A stretch of 64,000 nucleotides of DNA, from contig JAOPGA020000708.1 in NCBI GenBank assembly GCA_026419775.2, forward strand, positions 24,664-88,663, given 5' to 3'. Positions 10,501-22,100 of this stretch are shown one piece after another. This DNA is from Acrasis kona. Lineage: Eukaryota; Heterolobosea; Eutetramitea; Acrasida; Acrasidae. Position 1 is the first letter of the stretch. Every line of letters begins with the position of its first letter. Position numbers and translations under genes: made by a program. The notes beneath the pieces are model-generated. The model was not told where the DNA came from and made no database searches. It saw only the letters and a list, made by a program, of their open reading frames with translations.

Positions 10501-11631
10501 TGATTCTATCCTGTTCTAACTTTTCATCAATTTGTTTTTGTAGAATTGCCATTTTAGATAGCTGCACTTCTTGAGCTAGCTTTTCTCTAGCTTCCTCCTC
10601 CTCTTGTATCATTAATTGCTGCTGCCTCCATATCTTATCTTGCTGTGCTAAATGTTCTGCCTCTAGCTCTTGCTGAGCCAAACGTTCAGCTCTCTCTTTT
10701 TGTAACTTTTCCTCCAATTGCTGTCGTGCAACAGTCCTTTCCTTCTTTCTTTGTACAGTGCTGCTGAGCGCATTTTTAATGCTCTCGAAGCTTTGAATAG
10801 AATGCGTTGCAGATTGATGTAGTGGTGTTTCTGGTCTAGAATTAAATCGAGGAGTTTGTGTTCTTGATGATACCGGCGAAATCTTGAGGTCATTCAACTT
10901 TTCAATAGCACTTTCGAAAGCTGGAACAACAGTGGTGGCGTTAGACAACATTACAGTCGGGTTACGAAATTCTTCGGAGAGCTCATCTACTAGTTTTGTA
11001 TTTAAATATCTACCAGGTATTGCTTCTAGATATTCTATTTTCGTTTCTTCGTCCTCAACATCTTTGAAGGTATCACTTCTTGCTTCATCTAACAACAGCC
11101 TCTGTTCAGAAATGATGTTATCGAATTCCTGGTTCTGAACTTCCCTATATACCCTGTAGCTTTCATCCTCTACATGAGTTATTTACTACTATAGTAGCAA
11201 CATACGAAGTAGACTTTGTTGTAACTGCTTTCTGGCCTCCTCAAAATCAAATTCGTCAGCATTCAGAATGTGGTCCAACTCCAAAATAACATCGGATTCT
11301 ACTATTTTAGTTTCAAATTGATTTTAATTACACACCAGTCTGTTCTACTTCCACTTCCTCATCTTCAAACTTCTTGTACCACTGCGCCAGGCGATCCTGT
11401 TTATTAGTTAGAATCATCGCTATTTTTACTAACCTCATATTCGTTATCCTCTATTGAATCATCACTTGACATGTATACATGGGTCACAACTAGCGGGAAA
11501 TTCTGTACGTCAACCTCTTCTTTTGATTACAACAAACAAAATGCCTTAATGTTGAGACCTTGTAAACTGCTTTGATGGTTCTGACTACCACAGGAAAAGC
11601 AAGATTTAAAGTTTGACGTGTGCGATCTCAT
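7598..11631 (-). CDS. coiled-coil, leucine-rich-repeat and IQ protein (LRRIQ1-like)
   Basis: Five exons: 11559..11631, 11434..11519, 11336..11396, 11206..11301 and 7598..11169, with introns of 36-39 nt plus one of 34, all frame-consistent; about 1,295 residues. Order: short acidic start, long Gln/Glu/Arg/Lys coiled coil (about 230-420), about ten leucine-rich repeats, two or three IQ motifs (IQRKQLRKISAAITIQTSWR and FIQAAYRGARIRKS regions), then a Ser/Lys-rich disordered tail with His and Ser runs. IQ motifs bind calmodulin or myosin light chains; the architecture resembles LRRIQ1 and other axonemal or centrosomal proteins. The upstream exons matter because the long exon has no usable ATG. 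A ciliary role is inferred only. Confidence 0.75.
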
Positions 11632-11796
11632 TAAACGATTAGAAATTTTTGGAGACGAAACAAAACTTTTTTAACAAATAAAGGCGTTGTAGTTCAGTTT
11701 TTCGTTTTATTTCACAATGGTTAGCCGCATTAATGTATGAGAAAGAAGGCAACAACATTCAACATGTAGAAGTTTTGAATTGTTTAAAAAATGTTA

Positions 11797-12246
11797 TTAT
11801 AAACCTCCTGATCTCTGCCGTATGTAAGATGAAATAGCTCTGGATCTCAGCTCGTAATATCTCTCATTATTCTCAACACACTTTCTAAACAATCTAGAAA
11901 CCTTAGACTTTGGTGTTATAGTAATTTTTTTTGCTTCCTCCTCAGTTGGTACGTAGGACTTCATACCATGTGCATACTCCATCAAGTTATAGTAGAACCT
12001 AAAACAAGGCCCGTATCCATATATTATATCATTGCGGCTAATCTTTCCTGACATAACCGCAAGTGCTTCGCGATCTATAATTGTTATTTCATTATTAAAT
12101 AATGTAATGTACCTACCTTTTACGTATATACATTCCTCCTGCTTGAAATCCATTCTTCTTGTTGGGTCTGGTTGTGGAATATATTCTGGACCATAATACA
12201 CTCTTTCAGGAGTTGCATTGTTTTGGGTGTTGGCTTCTTGTGTCAT
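11797..12246 (-). CDS. small orphan protein (149 aa)
   Basis: Single ORF with a good ATG (MTQEANTQNN). Hydrophilic, no signal peptide, no membrane helix. A Tyr/Pro-rich N-terminus (VYYGPEYIPQPDP) precedes a compact centre (YVKGRYITLFNNEITIID) and a basic C-terminus (SRLFRKCVENNERYYELRSRAISSYIRQR). I do not recognise a family. Codon use and length support a real gene. It could be a subunit of a larger complex, for example a mitochondrial complex I accessory protein, but nothing seen proves this. Confidence 0.6.
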   Translation of the reverse strand: MTQEANTQNNATPERVYYGPEYIPQPDPTRRMDFKQEECIYVKGRYITLFNNEITIIDREALAVMSGKISRNDIIYGYGPCFRFYYNLMEYAHGMKSYVPTEEEAKKITITPKSKVSRLFRKCVENNERYYELRSRAISSYIRQRSGGL

Positions 12247-12800
12247 CTCTATTTTCCTTTACAATCAAACATAACACGAGTTGGGTGGAAAATATTGAAC
12301 AAAACATGAATGAACACATGATGAAGGGTTATTTAAATGCTGATATATTTCTTTAATGATGTGAATGGGGAGCTAAATAATAGTAGATAATAGGATGGTT
12401 TGGGAGCAATTGACAAATGAAGGAGTGTTCATCAATGTAACGGTACTACAAACACTTATTACATTCATCAAATAATCTAGCTTCATTTTTAATGACAAAT
12501 AAAATTTTGTGCTATATTAATGCTAATTTTGTTATTGGAACAAACTCAATCCACTCTTGTCTTCAATATGAATATGATTTTAGAATGCATGTCTACTCCT
12601 GAACTCAAGAACCACAACATTCCTTCTTGGTTTCACTTGCTAAGGTTGTGAGTGATTTTTGTATTAGTCAACCAATCTGCGAAGCTCTAGGTTGCCAGAT
12701 GAATTCGAGGGAGGGTGAAAGGTTGGTAACAAACTTTTAAGCTATTTAACATAAAAATAAAAGGAAATCGAAGCAACGGAAAATAACCGACTTCTCTACA
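12247..12800. other. 554-bp intergenic stretch, divergent promoters
   Basis: AT-rich DNA between two divergently transcribed genes (the orphan at 11797-12246 and Ada3). I see no ORF with coding character, no tRNA-like fold and no repeat. It presumably holds both promoters and 5' UTRs. Confidence 0.6.
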
Positions 12801-15401
12801 ATGAGCAATAGGGGTCGTGAAAATGATTCAGACTCGCTTAAAATTAAAATTCCCCGTAACTTATTAAAGCTAGAAGCGCCCCTGTTTGTAAGATTAGAAC
12901 CGGACCCAGCGGGCATTCTTTCAAAAATGATGAATGAAGCACCATCAAACAAATCATATCTTGATACATATAACATTTCGGAATTGAAATCTATGCAACA
13001 CGAAGCAGATCAATTGCACAAAGAATCAAAAGATAATTTTCTAATGCTGGAAAGAGAGTTTAATCGATTAAATGATTGGAGAGCGTCAAAGGAGAGGGAC
13101 TCTTTCCAGGTTAGTGTTGATTGGAAATTATACGTTTACATTATACAGCACTCACAACTACAAACAAATAATATAGACGACCTTATAAAGGATTCAGAAC
13201 AGTCCCCTAGTTCCCTAATGGTTGGTTTATCTCCAATAGGAATGCAAACAAACGATTTGAGCCCATCCATGGGTGCACCAACTTCCATCTTATCCTCTCA
13301 CTCTCAAAATGATTTAAAAGAGTAACATTTCAATTCATCTCTTCTAACAATTTTTAGTTTCTTCATGAATCCAGCAACACCAACAGCATCACAATTTGAT
13401 CCAGGACTGACAACGCCCATAATGTCCTTTTCATCAGCCAGCCAACCTCGCTTTTTACCTGACGACATTCAGATCACATCACCTGGATCCTTCTCTCCAG
13501 ACGGTGCAAGTAGTGCTTCTAAAGGAAAAACATGTACGAACTCTTCTCACTACTATTATTAAACATTACAGTTTCAAAAAAGGCAAGAGCCAAAGATCTC
13601 AAGAGAGGACGCAAAGTAATTGAGGACGAGGACGAAGAGTTCCATCTTGATGACGAAACAAACAGCGAAGTTAGCGAAGAAGAGTACGATCTCACAAAAG
13701 AAGAAGAGGATGATGACACAGCGGTAAGACTTTTATTCATTGATCCGCTCATCCTGTAGCAGCAAGAAACACAGCAACCCTTGTCACCTTCCAATCCACA
13801 ATTCATACGTCCAACCACCTCATCCAAAGAACCACCAGCACATCAACAACCAACTGCTTCCAAGAAACGTGCTGGTACAAAGAGTGGAAAGAAGGGAAGG
13901 AGTAAAGGCAAAACCAACCGTAGCAAAGGTGTACAAGATCCAGACGAAGATGACCTGATAGAGGAAGTCGAAGAAGAGGATCTACTGGCGCCCGTAAGTT
14001 TTCTCGTCATTGTTTTACATTAATGTTTTAGGAGGATCCGATATCACCTGTAACACCAAGTCATAGCCAGAGCGTAAGCAACAAGGCTGCCATGTTGCCC
14101 ACAACTTCAACGCCAAGAAAAAGATCAAACAGCAACACCACCAGTCGTGGCAAGAGGAGTAGTAGTGCTGCTGGTCAGATACCGCAAACTAAACGCAAAC
14201 GCAAGCGCATCAACGGTCAGAACCAAGAGGAGGAATCTGTCGGAAGTGACGATGAGGATGGGACGGGTAACGTTTTTTGATGTTAAATGATTAACAACTG
14301 CTTTAGGTCACCAACAAAAAGTGTCCAGAACACCACAAGGTCAATTTTGGGATTTTGTAGACTCTCACTTTGGGTTCATTAATGAGCGAAGGTTAGAATT
14401 GTTAAGAGAATGTACAGAGGAGGACGAAGCGTTTAAAATTCCACCACTTGGCAGACCTAACGACGACGTAAGCTAAACACTTAAAGTCACTAACACGTGT
14501 TAGTTTGATGAAATTGTAGTGGACGACTCAAAGTGGGTGCGAAGTTTTGGAACGGTTGGTGTACCGGAGTCATCAAAGTTGGATGTTGAGTGGTCGTCGA
14601 AGAGTGCTTTTGGAACATTTTCGATAACGCAAAGACTTTTATGCTCCCTCGTTGAAGAGAATGACGTCATGTCGGTGGAGGACATTTTAAAAAGTACTGA
14701 TGGAGATGATGTATGTAACACTCGCTCACATTACTAATATGATAGGGCGATCACAACGACAAGAAGAAGAGAGTGTTAAAGACAACACAATTGAGCGACA
14801 CCACTTTAAAGCAGGGAATCATGGGCGTGTGGTCCCATCCACCAACCGTCACAATCGGTCAACCAAAAAAACCAAGCACAGAGTTGGAAAAGGTAACCTC
14901 ATACTTTTATCTTTTATTAACCCTGATCAGCTTCATCATGAAGAATCATCGAGAATGCAAAACAACATGAAGAAGAATAGACTTTCGAACCAACTCAAAA
15001 AATCAACCATGCAACTACTTTCGGTGCTCAAAGAGGATCCAGGAGCAATACAAAATACATCCATCTCGTCCATCGATTATGATGTTGGCGCGATGAATTT
15101 ATTCGAAGAGCGACTGGCCAGCGAGTTGAAGAATATTGGAGTTCTCGACGAAGACATTAATCCTGCCACCGTCATGGGAGTGCCATCTCATCACGAAGAT
15201 GATGAGGTGAGTGCAGAATTGCGCACATTACAAGCACAGTTACGTGAGAGGATGAAACCTACCAATGAAAAAAAGAGAAAAATAATGCAACAAATCTTGT
15301 CTCACTTGGACGAGGAGCGGAGGAGCGAACAAAAGTATGACGAAATGAGGAGTATAGAAGAGGAATACAATAGAAACAAGAAAAAGAAGGTGCATGTGTA
15401 A
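12801..15401 (+). CDS. TADA3: transcriptional adaptor Ada3/TADA3 (HAT complex subunit)
   Basis: Ten exons: 12801..13109, 13149..13321, 13358..13533, 13572..13723, 13760..13993, 14032..14266, 14307..14467, 14504..14710, 14746..14892, 14931..15401; introns 35-40 nt; 754 residues, all phases consistent. The first intron (39 nt, no stop) could be retained. The N-terminal two thirds is low-complexity, acidic and Lys-rich. The C-terminus carries the Ada3 signature: FWDFVDSHFGF, then FGTFSITQRLLCSLVEEN (about 520-540), FEERLASELKNIGVLDED and the helical DDEVSAELRTLQAQLRE with a Lys-rich end. Ada3 bridges Gcn5-Ada2 within SAGA/ATAC-type acetyltransferases. An AATAAA lies at 15413-15418. It is longer than human TADA3 (432) because of the disordered N-terminus. 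Confidence 0.85.
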
Positions 15402-15450
15402 AACCTTGTGTGAATAAAAATGTTTCTGTACTTTTAAATAGGAATTGTGT

Positions 15451-16586
15451 TTATTGGGTAATGTTCCTAAATCTATTCGCAACGTTTACAAAAGAATTCC
15501 AGTCCACCTTCATATCACCTAGTGGTTTTTGAAAATGATGAATCATGAAGAATGCTTACCAGTGTATGCCCAGGCTAGCGCTCCAGCGTAACCTTTTCTA
15601 ATAAAACCTTCCATCAAGATTCCGGTGGTTCGATCAGGTGCAGAGAACTCGGCAACAACAATGGGCCTGTCAACATCTGCAAGTTGATAATAGTCCTGGA
15701 CTAATGGTGAGCAGTGATGTGCAGGTCCAAGTAGTGGATCATCATCGATTTGGCAAGTATCCATCCAATTGTAATAGTGGGCCTGGTAGAAATCTAAATC
15801 TAATTCTGGTAGTCCTAATTGTCTTGCAAATGCTTGTGTCCAAATCCTATACCACTTTAAGCAAGTACCCCCCATAGTTGCATACTGTTCCGTCATACTA
15901 TGAATACGAGACGTTACCTTGCTACTGAATTCATAGAACTGTTTAAGGCCGACTGGAACGGCAGACTTGTCAACACTAGCCTGTGGGATATCACCAATGA
16001 TCCATTCGGGCTCGTTCATAACTTCCCAGGCCAATATAGTGGACTCGCGGCCATACCTACTAAATAGGGGCTCAATAACATTCTTCATTAAAGAGTCCTG
16101 TTTAGCAGAATCCGCAATCACGTCGCTCCTGCCAGCAACTACTACATCTCCAAATCTTTTTTCCTTGAAGAGGTAGTGAAAGTCGAACAGCGAAACTATA
16201 AGAGCAATATTTCTTGCCTTTGCAACAGATATGGCGGCGTCCAGGTCTGAGAATACTTTGGAGTCGATGGAAGAGGGGTGTCTATTCCCATCGTATCTTA
16301 TGCCTGTCCTGGAATCCGAGAATAGCCACCAACGTACCACCTGTACTTCTTTGCTTCTCAGGTCGGCGAAGTTGCCATTATGTGATTCAAAATCCTCTGA
16401 GACTGTCTTGATTCCCCAAATGCTGTTTCCAAAATCAGAGCCATAGTTCTTCCAGGGGTAGTTTACGCCAATTTGAAACCTGTCTTTGCCGTTGAAGAAC
16501 ACGGATGATGAGCGCTTTGGGACCGGAGCTCTTGATGTGACGAATATGAAAACTGATACCAACAGAACAAATAACCTCAGGTTCAT
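15451..16586 (-). CDS. secreted glycoside hydrolase, GH5/clan A-like
   Basis: Exons 15560..16586 and 15451..15518, 41-nt intron; about 364 residues. The ATG at 16586 begins a signal peptide (MNLRLFVLLVSVFIFVTS). The body is a TIM-barrel clan-A hydrolase: VRWWLFSD, SLFDFHYL, acid/base Glu in WEVMNEPEW (about residue 200) and nucleophile Glu in PIVVAEFSAPD (about residue 315). Relatives are retaining endo-beta-mannanases and glucanases; the substrate cannot be fixed. The last exon encodes a short tail (DMKVDWNSF...). It is convergent with Ada3, whose stop is 49 bp away. Likely a secreted enzyme for digesting bacterial, algal or cyst-wall polysaccharide. Confidence 0.75.
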
Positions 16587-16800
16587 TTGTTTTCCTTTTA
16601 TTTCCTTTGGCAAATAGATCAACTAATTTGTCACTAGTGGGTAATAATAGAGGCACTGATTTAAAAATAATGATCCTATATATGAAATCAAAAATACAGT
16701 TTATTCTTACGATCTACAAAATCGTAAAACAAAATCTTTCGATATACTACAAAAACACACAGAAATAATAACTAGTTTTAACAACTAGTTTTTACAAAAA

Positions 16801-18018
16801 ATGTGTGACATAAATGACAACGGTGTGGAAGAAGAATGGGAAGATGATGTCGAGTGGTCAAATAAAGCTGAAATGGATGATTTAATTGCAAAGTCTAAAC
16901 AGTGCAAGCAGTGGCCAAAATCACAAACAGCCCCAGAACCGACAGTACCAGTGAGTGTTCTATTTCCAAACAGAAATTTTCCAGAAGGGCAGATATGTGA
17001 TTACACCACATCTCGAAGAAATGATAAAGAAGCTCAAAGCAGAGAGGAGGAGTTCGAAAAGGAATTAGTTGATGCACGCAAAGCAGCGGAAGTACATCGT
17101 CAAGCTAGACAATGGACAAGATCATGGGTTAAGCCAGGAATGAACTTACAATACATTTGTGAAAGCATGGAAAATAAAGTTAGAGAGCTGTTACAATCAG
17201 ATGGCCTAGAGGGAGGTTTAGCGTTTCCAACTGGATGCTCCATTAATGAAATTATAGCGCATTACACACCAAATCCTGGTGAAGAGAGAGTGTTGCAAGA
17301 AAACGACGTGTTAAAATTGGATCTTGGTGTTCATGTGAATGGAAGAATCATAGACAGCGCATTTACAATGTGCTTCAATCCAGTTTTCCAACCACTTCTT
17401 GATGCCGTAAGAGATTCTACAGAGGCTGGTGTCCGTATCGCAGGAGTTGATGTACGAATATGTGAAATTGGCGAAGCAGTCCAGGAGGTGATGGAGTCAA
17501 GCGAAATTGAGATTGGAGGAACGACCAGTAGCATAAAATGTGTTTCCGATCTCTGCGGTCACAACATTTGTCAATACAAGATTCATGGAAACAAGCGCGT
17601 TCCCATCATCAAAAACAATGTGAAAGAAAAGATGGAGGAAGGAGAATTCTTTGCCATTGAAACGTTTGGATCCACTGGACCCGGCTACTGCATGGATATG
17701 GATGGGTGCAGTCACTTTATGAGAAATTATGAGGCTCCTCCCAAGGTCGATCCTAGCGTCTTGAACAGAAGCGACCTCAAGGTTATCGACGTGATACAGC
17801 GTAACTTTGGAACGTTGGCGTTCTGTCCTCGTTATGTTGAGAGAATTGACTCGAATCTAAAATATCAAAAAACGATAAATAAACTTGTACACTTGGGCTT
17901 GTTGAACGACTATCCTCCGTTGACTGATGTTGATGGTTCTTTTACTTCTCAATTTGAGCACACCATCGCAATAAGACCAACTTGTAAGGAGGTATTGTCG
18001 AGAGGAGATGACTATTAA
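16801..18018 (+). CDS. METAP2: methionine aminopeptidase 2
   Basis: 405 residues, intronless. It removes the initiator Met from nascent chains with small second residues. The metal site is complete: Asp174, Asp185, His254, Glu287 and Glu386 (motifs LDLGVHVNGRIIDSAF, CGHNICQYKIHG, FFAIETFGSTG, SQFEHTI). His154 (IIAHYTPN) matches the conserved catalytic His that fumagillin modifies. Type 2 is shown by the about 60-residue insert (260-325) and the N-terminal extension, although the usual long Lys/Glu-rich segment is reduced to about 90 residues. The ATG follows a run of A and is the first in frame. Cytosolic, ribosome-associated by family. Confidence 0.95.
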   Translation: MCDINDNGVEEEWEDDVEWSNKAEMDDLIAKSKQCKQWPKSQTAPEPTVPVSVLFPNRNFPEGQICDYTTSRRNDKEAQSREEEFEKELVDARKAAEVHRQARQWTRSWVKPGMNLQYICESMENKVRELLQSDGLEGGLAFPTGCSINEIIAHYTPNPGEERVLQENDVLKLDLGVHVNGRIIDSAFTMCFNPVFQPLLDAVRDSTEAGVRIAGVDVRICEIGEAVQEVMESSEIEIGGTTSSIKCVSDLCGHNICQYKIHGNKRVPIIKNNVKEKMEEGEFFAIETFGSTGPGYCMDMDGCSHFMRNYEAPPKVDPSVLNRSDLKVIDVIQRNFGTLAFCPRYVERIDSNLKYQKTINKLVHLGLLNDYPPLTDVDGSFTSQFEHTIAIRPTCKEVLSRGDDY

Positions 18019-18102
18019 ATGATGATTGGAGTAGACATTAGAATTATGCCGCAACATTTTGAACGCAAAATACTTTAATGTGCCCAAATAAACAATACTA
18101 AT

Positions 18103-19102
18103 TTATTTCTCATCCATCTTGTCACGACTTCTCTTGTTCCCGGAGGGTGTGGAGTCACTAACCTGTAAGACACCTTTCACTGTTCTCCTCTGCTCTCCGT
18201 GCAACAAGGACATGCGAACGTTATCGTCAATCATCTTCTTCCCAACAGAAAAGTCCACACCCAGTAAAGCAGGTAGATTGGCAACGTCGTGAGGAGATCG
18301 AAAGTGTGATTGATCACTAGATCCATTAGAGAGCACCATATTTCTATTTTTCGTCAATCTCATCAGGTCCGTCATGCGAGATATAAAATCCGTAAAGTTT
18401 TTTCTCTCTTCGAAATGTTAACATTTTGATCAATAGTCGGTAGTACCCTTGAATGACTCGGAATAACTTATTTCAATTGCAACATCTCTCTTCATGAGCT
18501 CTTGAAGCCTCTTTGCTCCACTGTGTATTAAAGTCCTTTGTAGACCTCCTACAGCCGAGTCATATTGAAAGGAAATCATGTCAATGTTCATTTTCGAAGT
18601 GACGTTTTCTAATTGATTCATTGTTGTGGGGACGACTGCAATGATATCTACAGATCTGAACTTTTGCAAGTCAAAATTCTAAATGTATTAATCATGTGCC
18701 CGAGTTTTTGACATACTAGTCGTGAAAAAGATTCAAAATCCTCCACAAACGTGAGTCGTTTATAAAATCTAAATTCCTTTGTTCTTTCGTTGTGGACGGT
18801 GAGGGGGCTAACGAAGCGAATGTTATCATTTTGTGCGCTCTTGTTGTACTGCAAGTAGAATTCGCTCCATTCACGCTCTAGTCTATTTGTCATGGCAGAT
18901 AGCTTGTCGAAGCAAAGGTCCAGCTCAGAAATGTTATTTTTTGATATCGATACATTCAACACAACACCATCCCATCCCACTAAACAAAATTAATAACAAT
19001 CAGAAATATTGTTTTACGATTCTTTAGAAAACATGATCTGTTCAAAATTTCGTTTGTATCATAACCATCCACAAGGATGGGCAGGTTGCACTCTATGAAC
19101 AT
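18103..19102 (-). CDS. RPP30: RNase P/MRP protein subunit p30 (Rpp30/Rpp1)
   Basis: Four exons: 19018..19102, 18717..18979, 18447..18678, 18103..18407; introns 38-39 nt; 294 residues. The TIM-barrel-like p30 fold shows LGWDGVVLNV near the start, SVDIIAVVP followed by the KMNIDMISF strand, VAIEISYS, and the C-terminal block SPHDVANLPALLGV plus MSLLHGEQRRTVKG, which is diagnostic. The protein is part of nuclear RNase P (tRNA 5' maturation) and RNase MRP (rRNA processing). The first donor could also be GTTTTC at 19025; the GTAAAA donor gives the usual intron size. Convergent with METAP2, 84 bp apart. Confidence 0.88.
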
Positions 19103-19157
19103 GTTAAATAAATTGTAAAAGTTCTTGGTTGATCAAAAAAGCAATCTATTTATTATT

Positions 19158-22100
19158 TCAACTCATCACAAACATAACCTTCCTCTCAGCACTGTACAAC
19201 GCACACGTCTTCGCATGCGCAGTGCTACTCAAAGTACCCTTCAATCTTTTAGCATCCTTCACCATTTGACTGCACTGCTTGTACAGCTCCTGTAGTTCCT
19301 GGTCATTACTTATCCAACCATACAACAAGGTGCACATCTCGTTCACAAAAGTGTTTCTGTTCAAAACAGTCTTTTGATTTCTCCTGATATCCATCGGCGC
19401 ATCATCATACATGCTCAACAATTTGTCATCGTCAGCAATCAATCGGAAATGAGATTTTACAAATTCATCAGAGTGTTGCCTGTCCTTAGGAACAGTCAAT
19501 ATGCTAACTCTGCGTTTGATGTAATGACTCTTTTGAATGGCATCCTTTGCAAGGTTCCTCTTGGGCATGGGTTCGGACAAGGGTCGACCCTTTAGTATGC
19601 CCTTTGTTTTTGAGGTGGGCGAGTCGTTGGGTGGCAACATGAATCTACCAGTCACGGTGATGGCCTGAATCAACGATGCCTCGCACAAGGTGATGCTTTG
19701 AATGGCTTCTGCATTCTTGTGTTGACATCCAGGACATCTCTCCGAATGATTTTGTAGTAAGTGAGTGATGGATTGGCTGATGGCCAAATAGTGATCCCTG
19801 GCACTCAACAGTAAATTTCTAGCGATGATGACCGATTGCAATAACATGTCGGCACAAATCTGCGCCACTTCTTTGGTCATTGTTAATCTTCTCACGCTAG
19901 ATGCCTCCACTGGTTCGAACATGATGCGATTAAAGTGCAGCATGTGATTCTTGTACATGAAGCTGCATGCTTGTTTGATATAGTCTAATGCTTCGAATAC
20001 CACAGCATCATTCAGATTGTTGATGACGGGAACAGATGAAGGTGCCTCTGGTGATTTTCCGTCGTGAGCTATCATTTCCAAGCTAGATTCATCGGACGAG
20101 ACCTGTTGTGGTGGTGATAGAGTATCGTCATCCACACTTGCGAGGGGCATAGCGCCTCTAGTGATGGCCTCTTTTTGTAATTTGGAGAAGGTGTGAGCAT
20201 AATAAGATGGTCTGTTGCTGATTGCAATCTTGTTCTTCTCTAATTGTTGACGCCTCAATAATTTGATGGCCTGTTCGGTGGCCTCTATTGAATTCAATCG
20301 AAATAGTACCACATAGCGATACAAGTCGATATCCTGTGCCACCTTCTCCAGTGCATGATTGGAGCATATCGACGATGCCACTTGTACAGTTCTCTTGGGG
20401 AATTTATCAATTTCAATCAACAACGAATCCATTTGTTCAGATACTTCCACCGATTGGGATATGGTTGCAGGGACAGTGTATTTGGATAGCACAGCACGAC
20501 ACTTTTCTACTTGTTCTGGATCTGGAGGTGGTAGGTCGTGCTCTTGAGGACCATGATCAGGTACCAATAGATTACCAACATTGTTTCCTTTTGGTTTCTT
20601 ATTGGTGGAGGATCGATTGTTGTTGGATGATGATTTGTTTGTTTTTTGTGCTGTGATTGGACTGTTCTTGTTCTTTGATTTGTTTCTGATGGGAGAGGGA
20701 CTGTTGGTGGTTTTGTTTTGATTCTTCTTGATGGATTTGACGGTGGGACTGGTGGGTGATGGTGATTTATTCGATGAAGTGTTGTTGTCGCCACGTTCAT
20801 CGTCGCTTGTTTTGTGGTCTTGTGGCGATGATTGTTGCTCTAATGTAGTAGAAGCATTCAACCTTGCACTCAACAATCCACTATTTTGTCCCATTTCATC
20901 ATGGGGAATCAAATTCAATCCATTACCTCTTGGACTAATCACGTAATCGTTGAGACTTTCATCCCTATCGATGATTTCATCATATTTGCCCTCTAATCCT
21001 TCTCTCATTAGAACGGCCAAATCTGCTCTGTGCTTCTTCTTTGGAGGTGGTGGTACTTGTGGTTGATCAGTAGCGTTGGTGATGATTGGTTCCGATGTAT
21101 CCACGACCTCTATTTCTGGTGTAGATGACGATGGTTGAGGAGCGGGTGATAATGCCTTCATCATGGAATCATAATCCATTTGGAATTTATTCTCCATGAC
21201 CAACGCATTCAATGGTTGATTGATTCTTGCGCTCTTTCTATTCTCTCTTCTTCTCTTGTTAGCTACATCTGTGCTCTTTTGTAACTTTTCCAACACGCGA
21301 TTGCGTTGTTTCTCCATCATGATCTTCTTCTCCTCCTTGATGCGCTGTGCGACCTCTGCTTCTGTTTCTCTCTTCTTCTTCTTGACTGGTTTCTGTGCCT
21401 TGTCTATATTGTCCATGCGTACGTTGATGGTCTTACGTTCGTAACTACTCCTGTACATTTGTTCGTAATCTGGTGGTGAACTGGTGGGTATCACCATGTA
21501 GATCAAGTAGATCACGTAGCTAATGTATTTACAAAAGGTGAGCAATCCAAACATGATGAGCTGCTCCACTAACATGAGGATGCGTGCCCAAAACTTTGGT
21601 AGCTTGTGCAAGTAGTATAGGATTCGTTGCCACAGCGTGACTCGAATACTAAACACGCTCTTGACTTCAATCTTGTCGCTCACGAAGCGATCCACCAATT
21701 TGTTCTTGAGTCGATGCTTTCGTTCGTTAAAATCATCAACGTTGTGTTGATGCTCGCTCACACTGTTACGAGTGCTGTTCATCACTGCGTGTGGTGGACC
21801 CGATGCCATCAATTCCAACTGATCTGCTGCAATGCTCATGTGATGGTTCATATCTGCTGAACTGCTCATTTTTCTGTCCATGGTAAAATCCAAATCCAAT
21901 TCCACCCGTGATAAACTACCGGTTTGATTCACGGAGTGATCGTACTCTAGAATCAATTGTCTACGATAGTAATTATTGTAGATGAGATGAGCTAATCGAC
22001 GCAAACTACATCTCCTCCTCATCCACGTCTTGATGATCCAAATATCCTCGCTGTGCAACACCACCCACGTTCTGTAAGCAACATCATAACCAAAACTACC

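Noticed and set aside
11471-11675. Plus-strand exon-like frames (MYTWVTTSGKF and EKQDLKFDVCD...)
   Set aside because: They cannot be joined in frame by a GT-AG intron and are antisense to 5' exons of the LRR-IQ gene, which do join.
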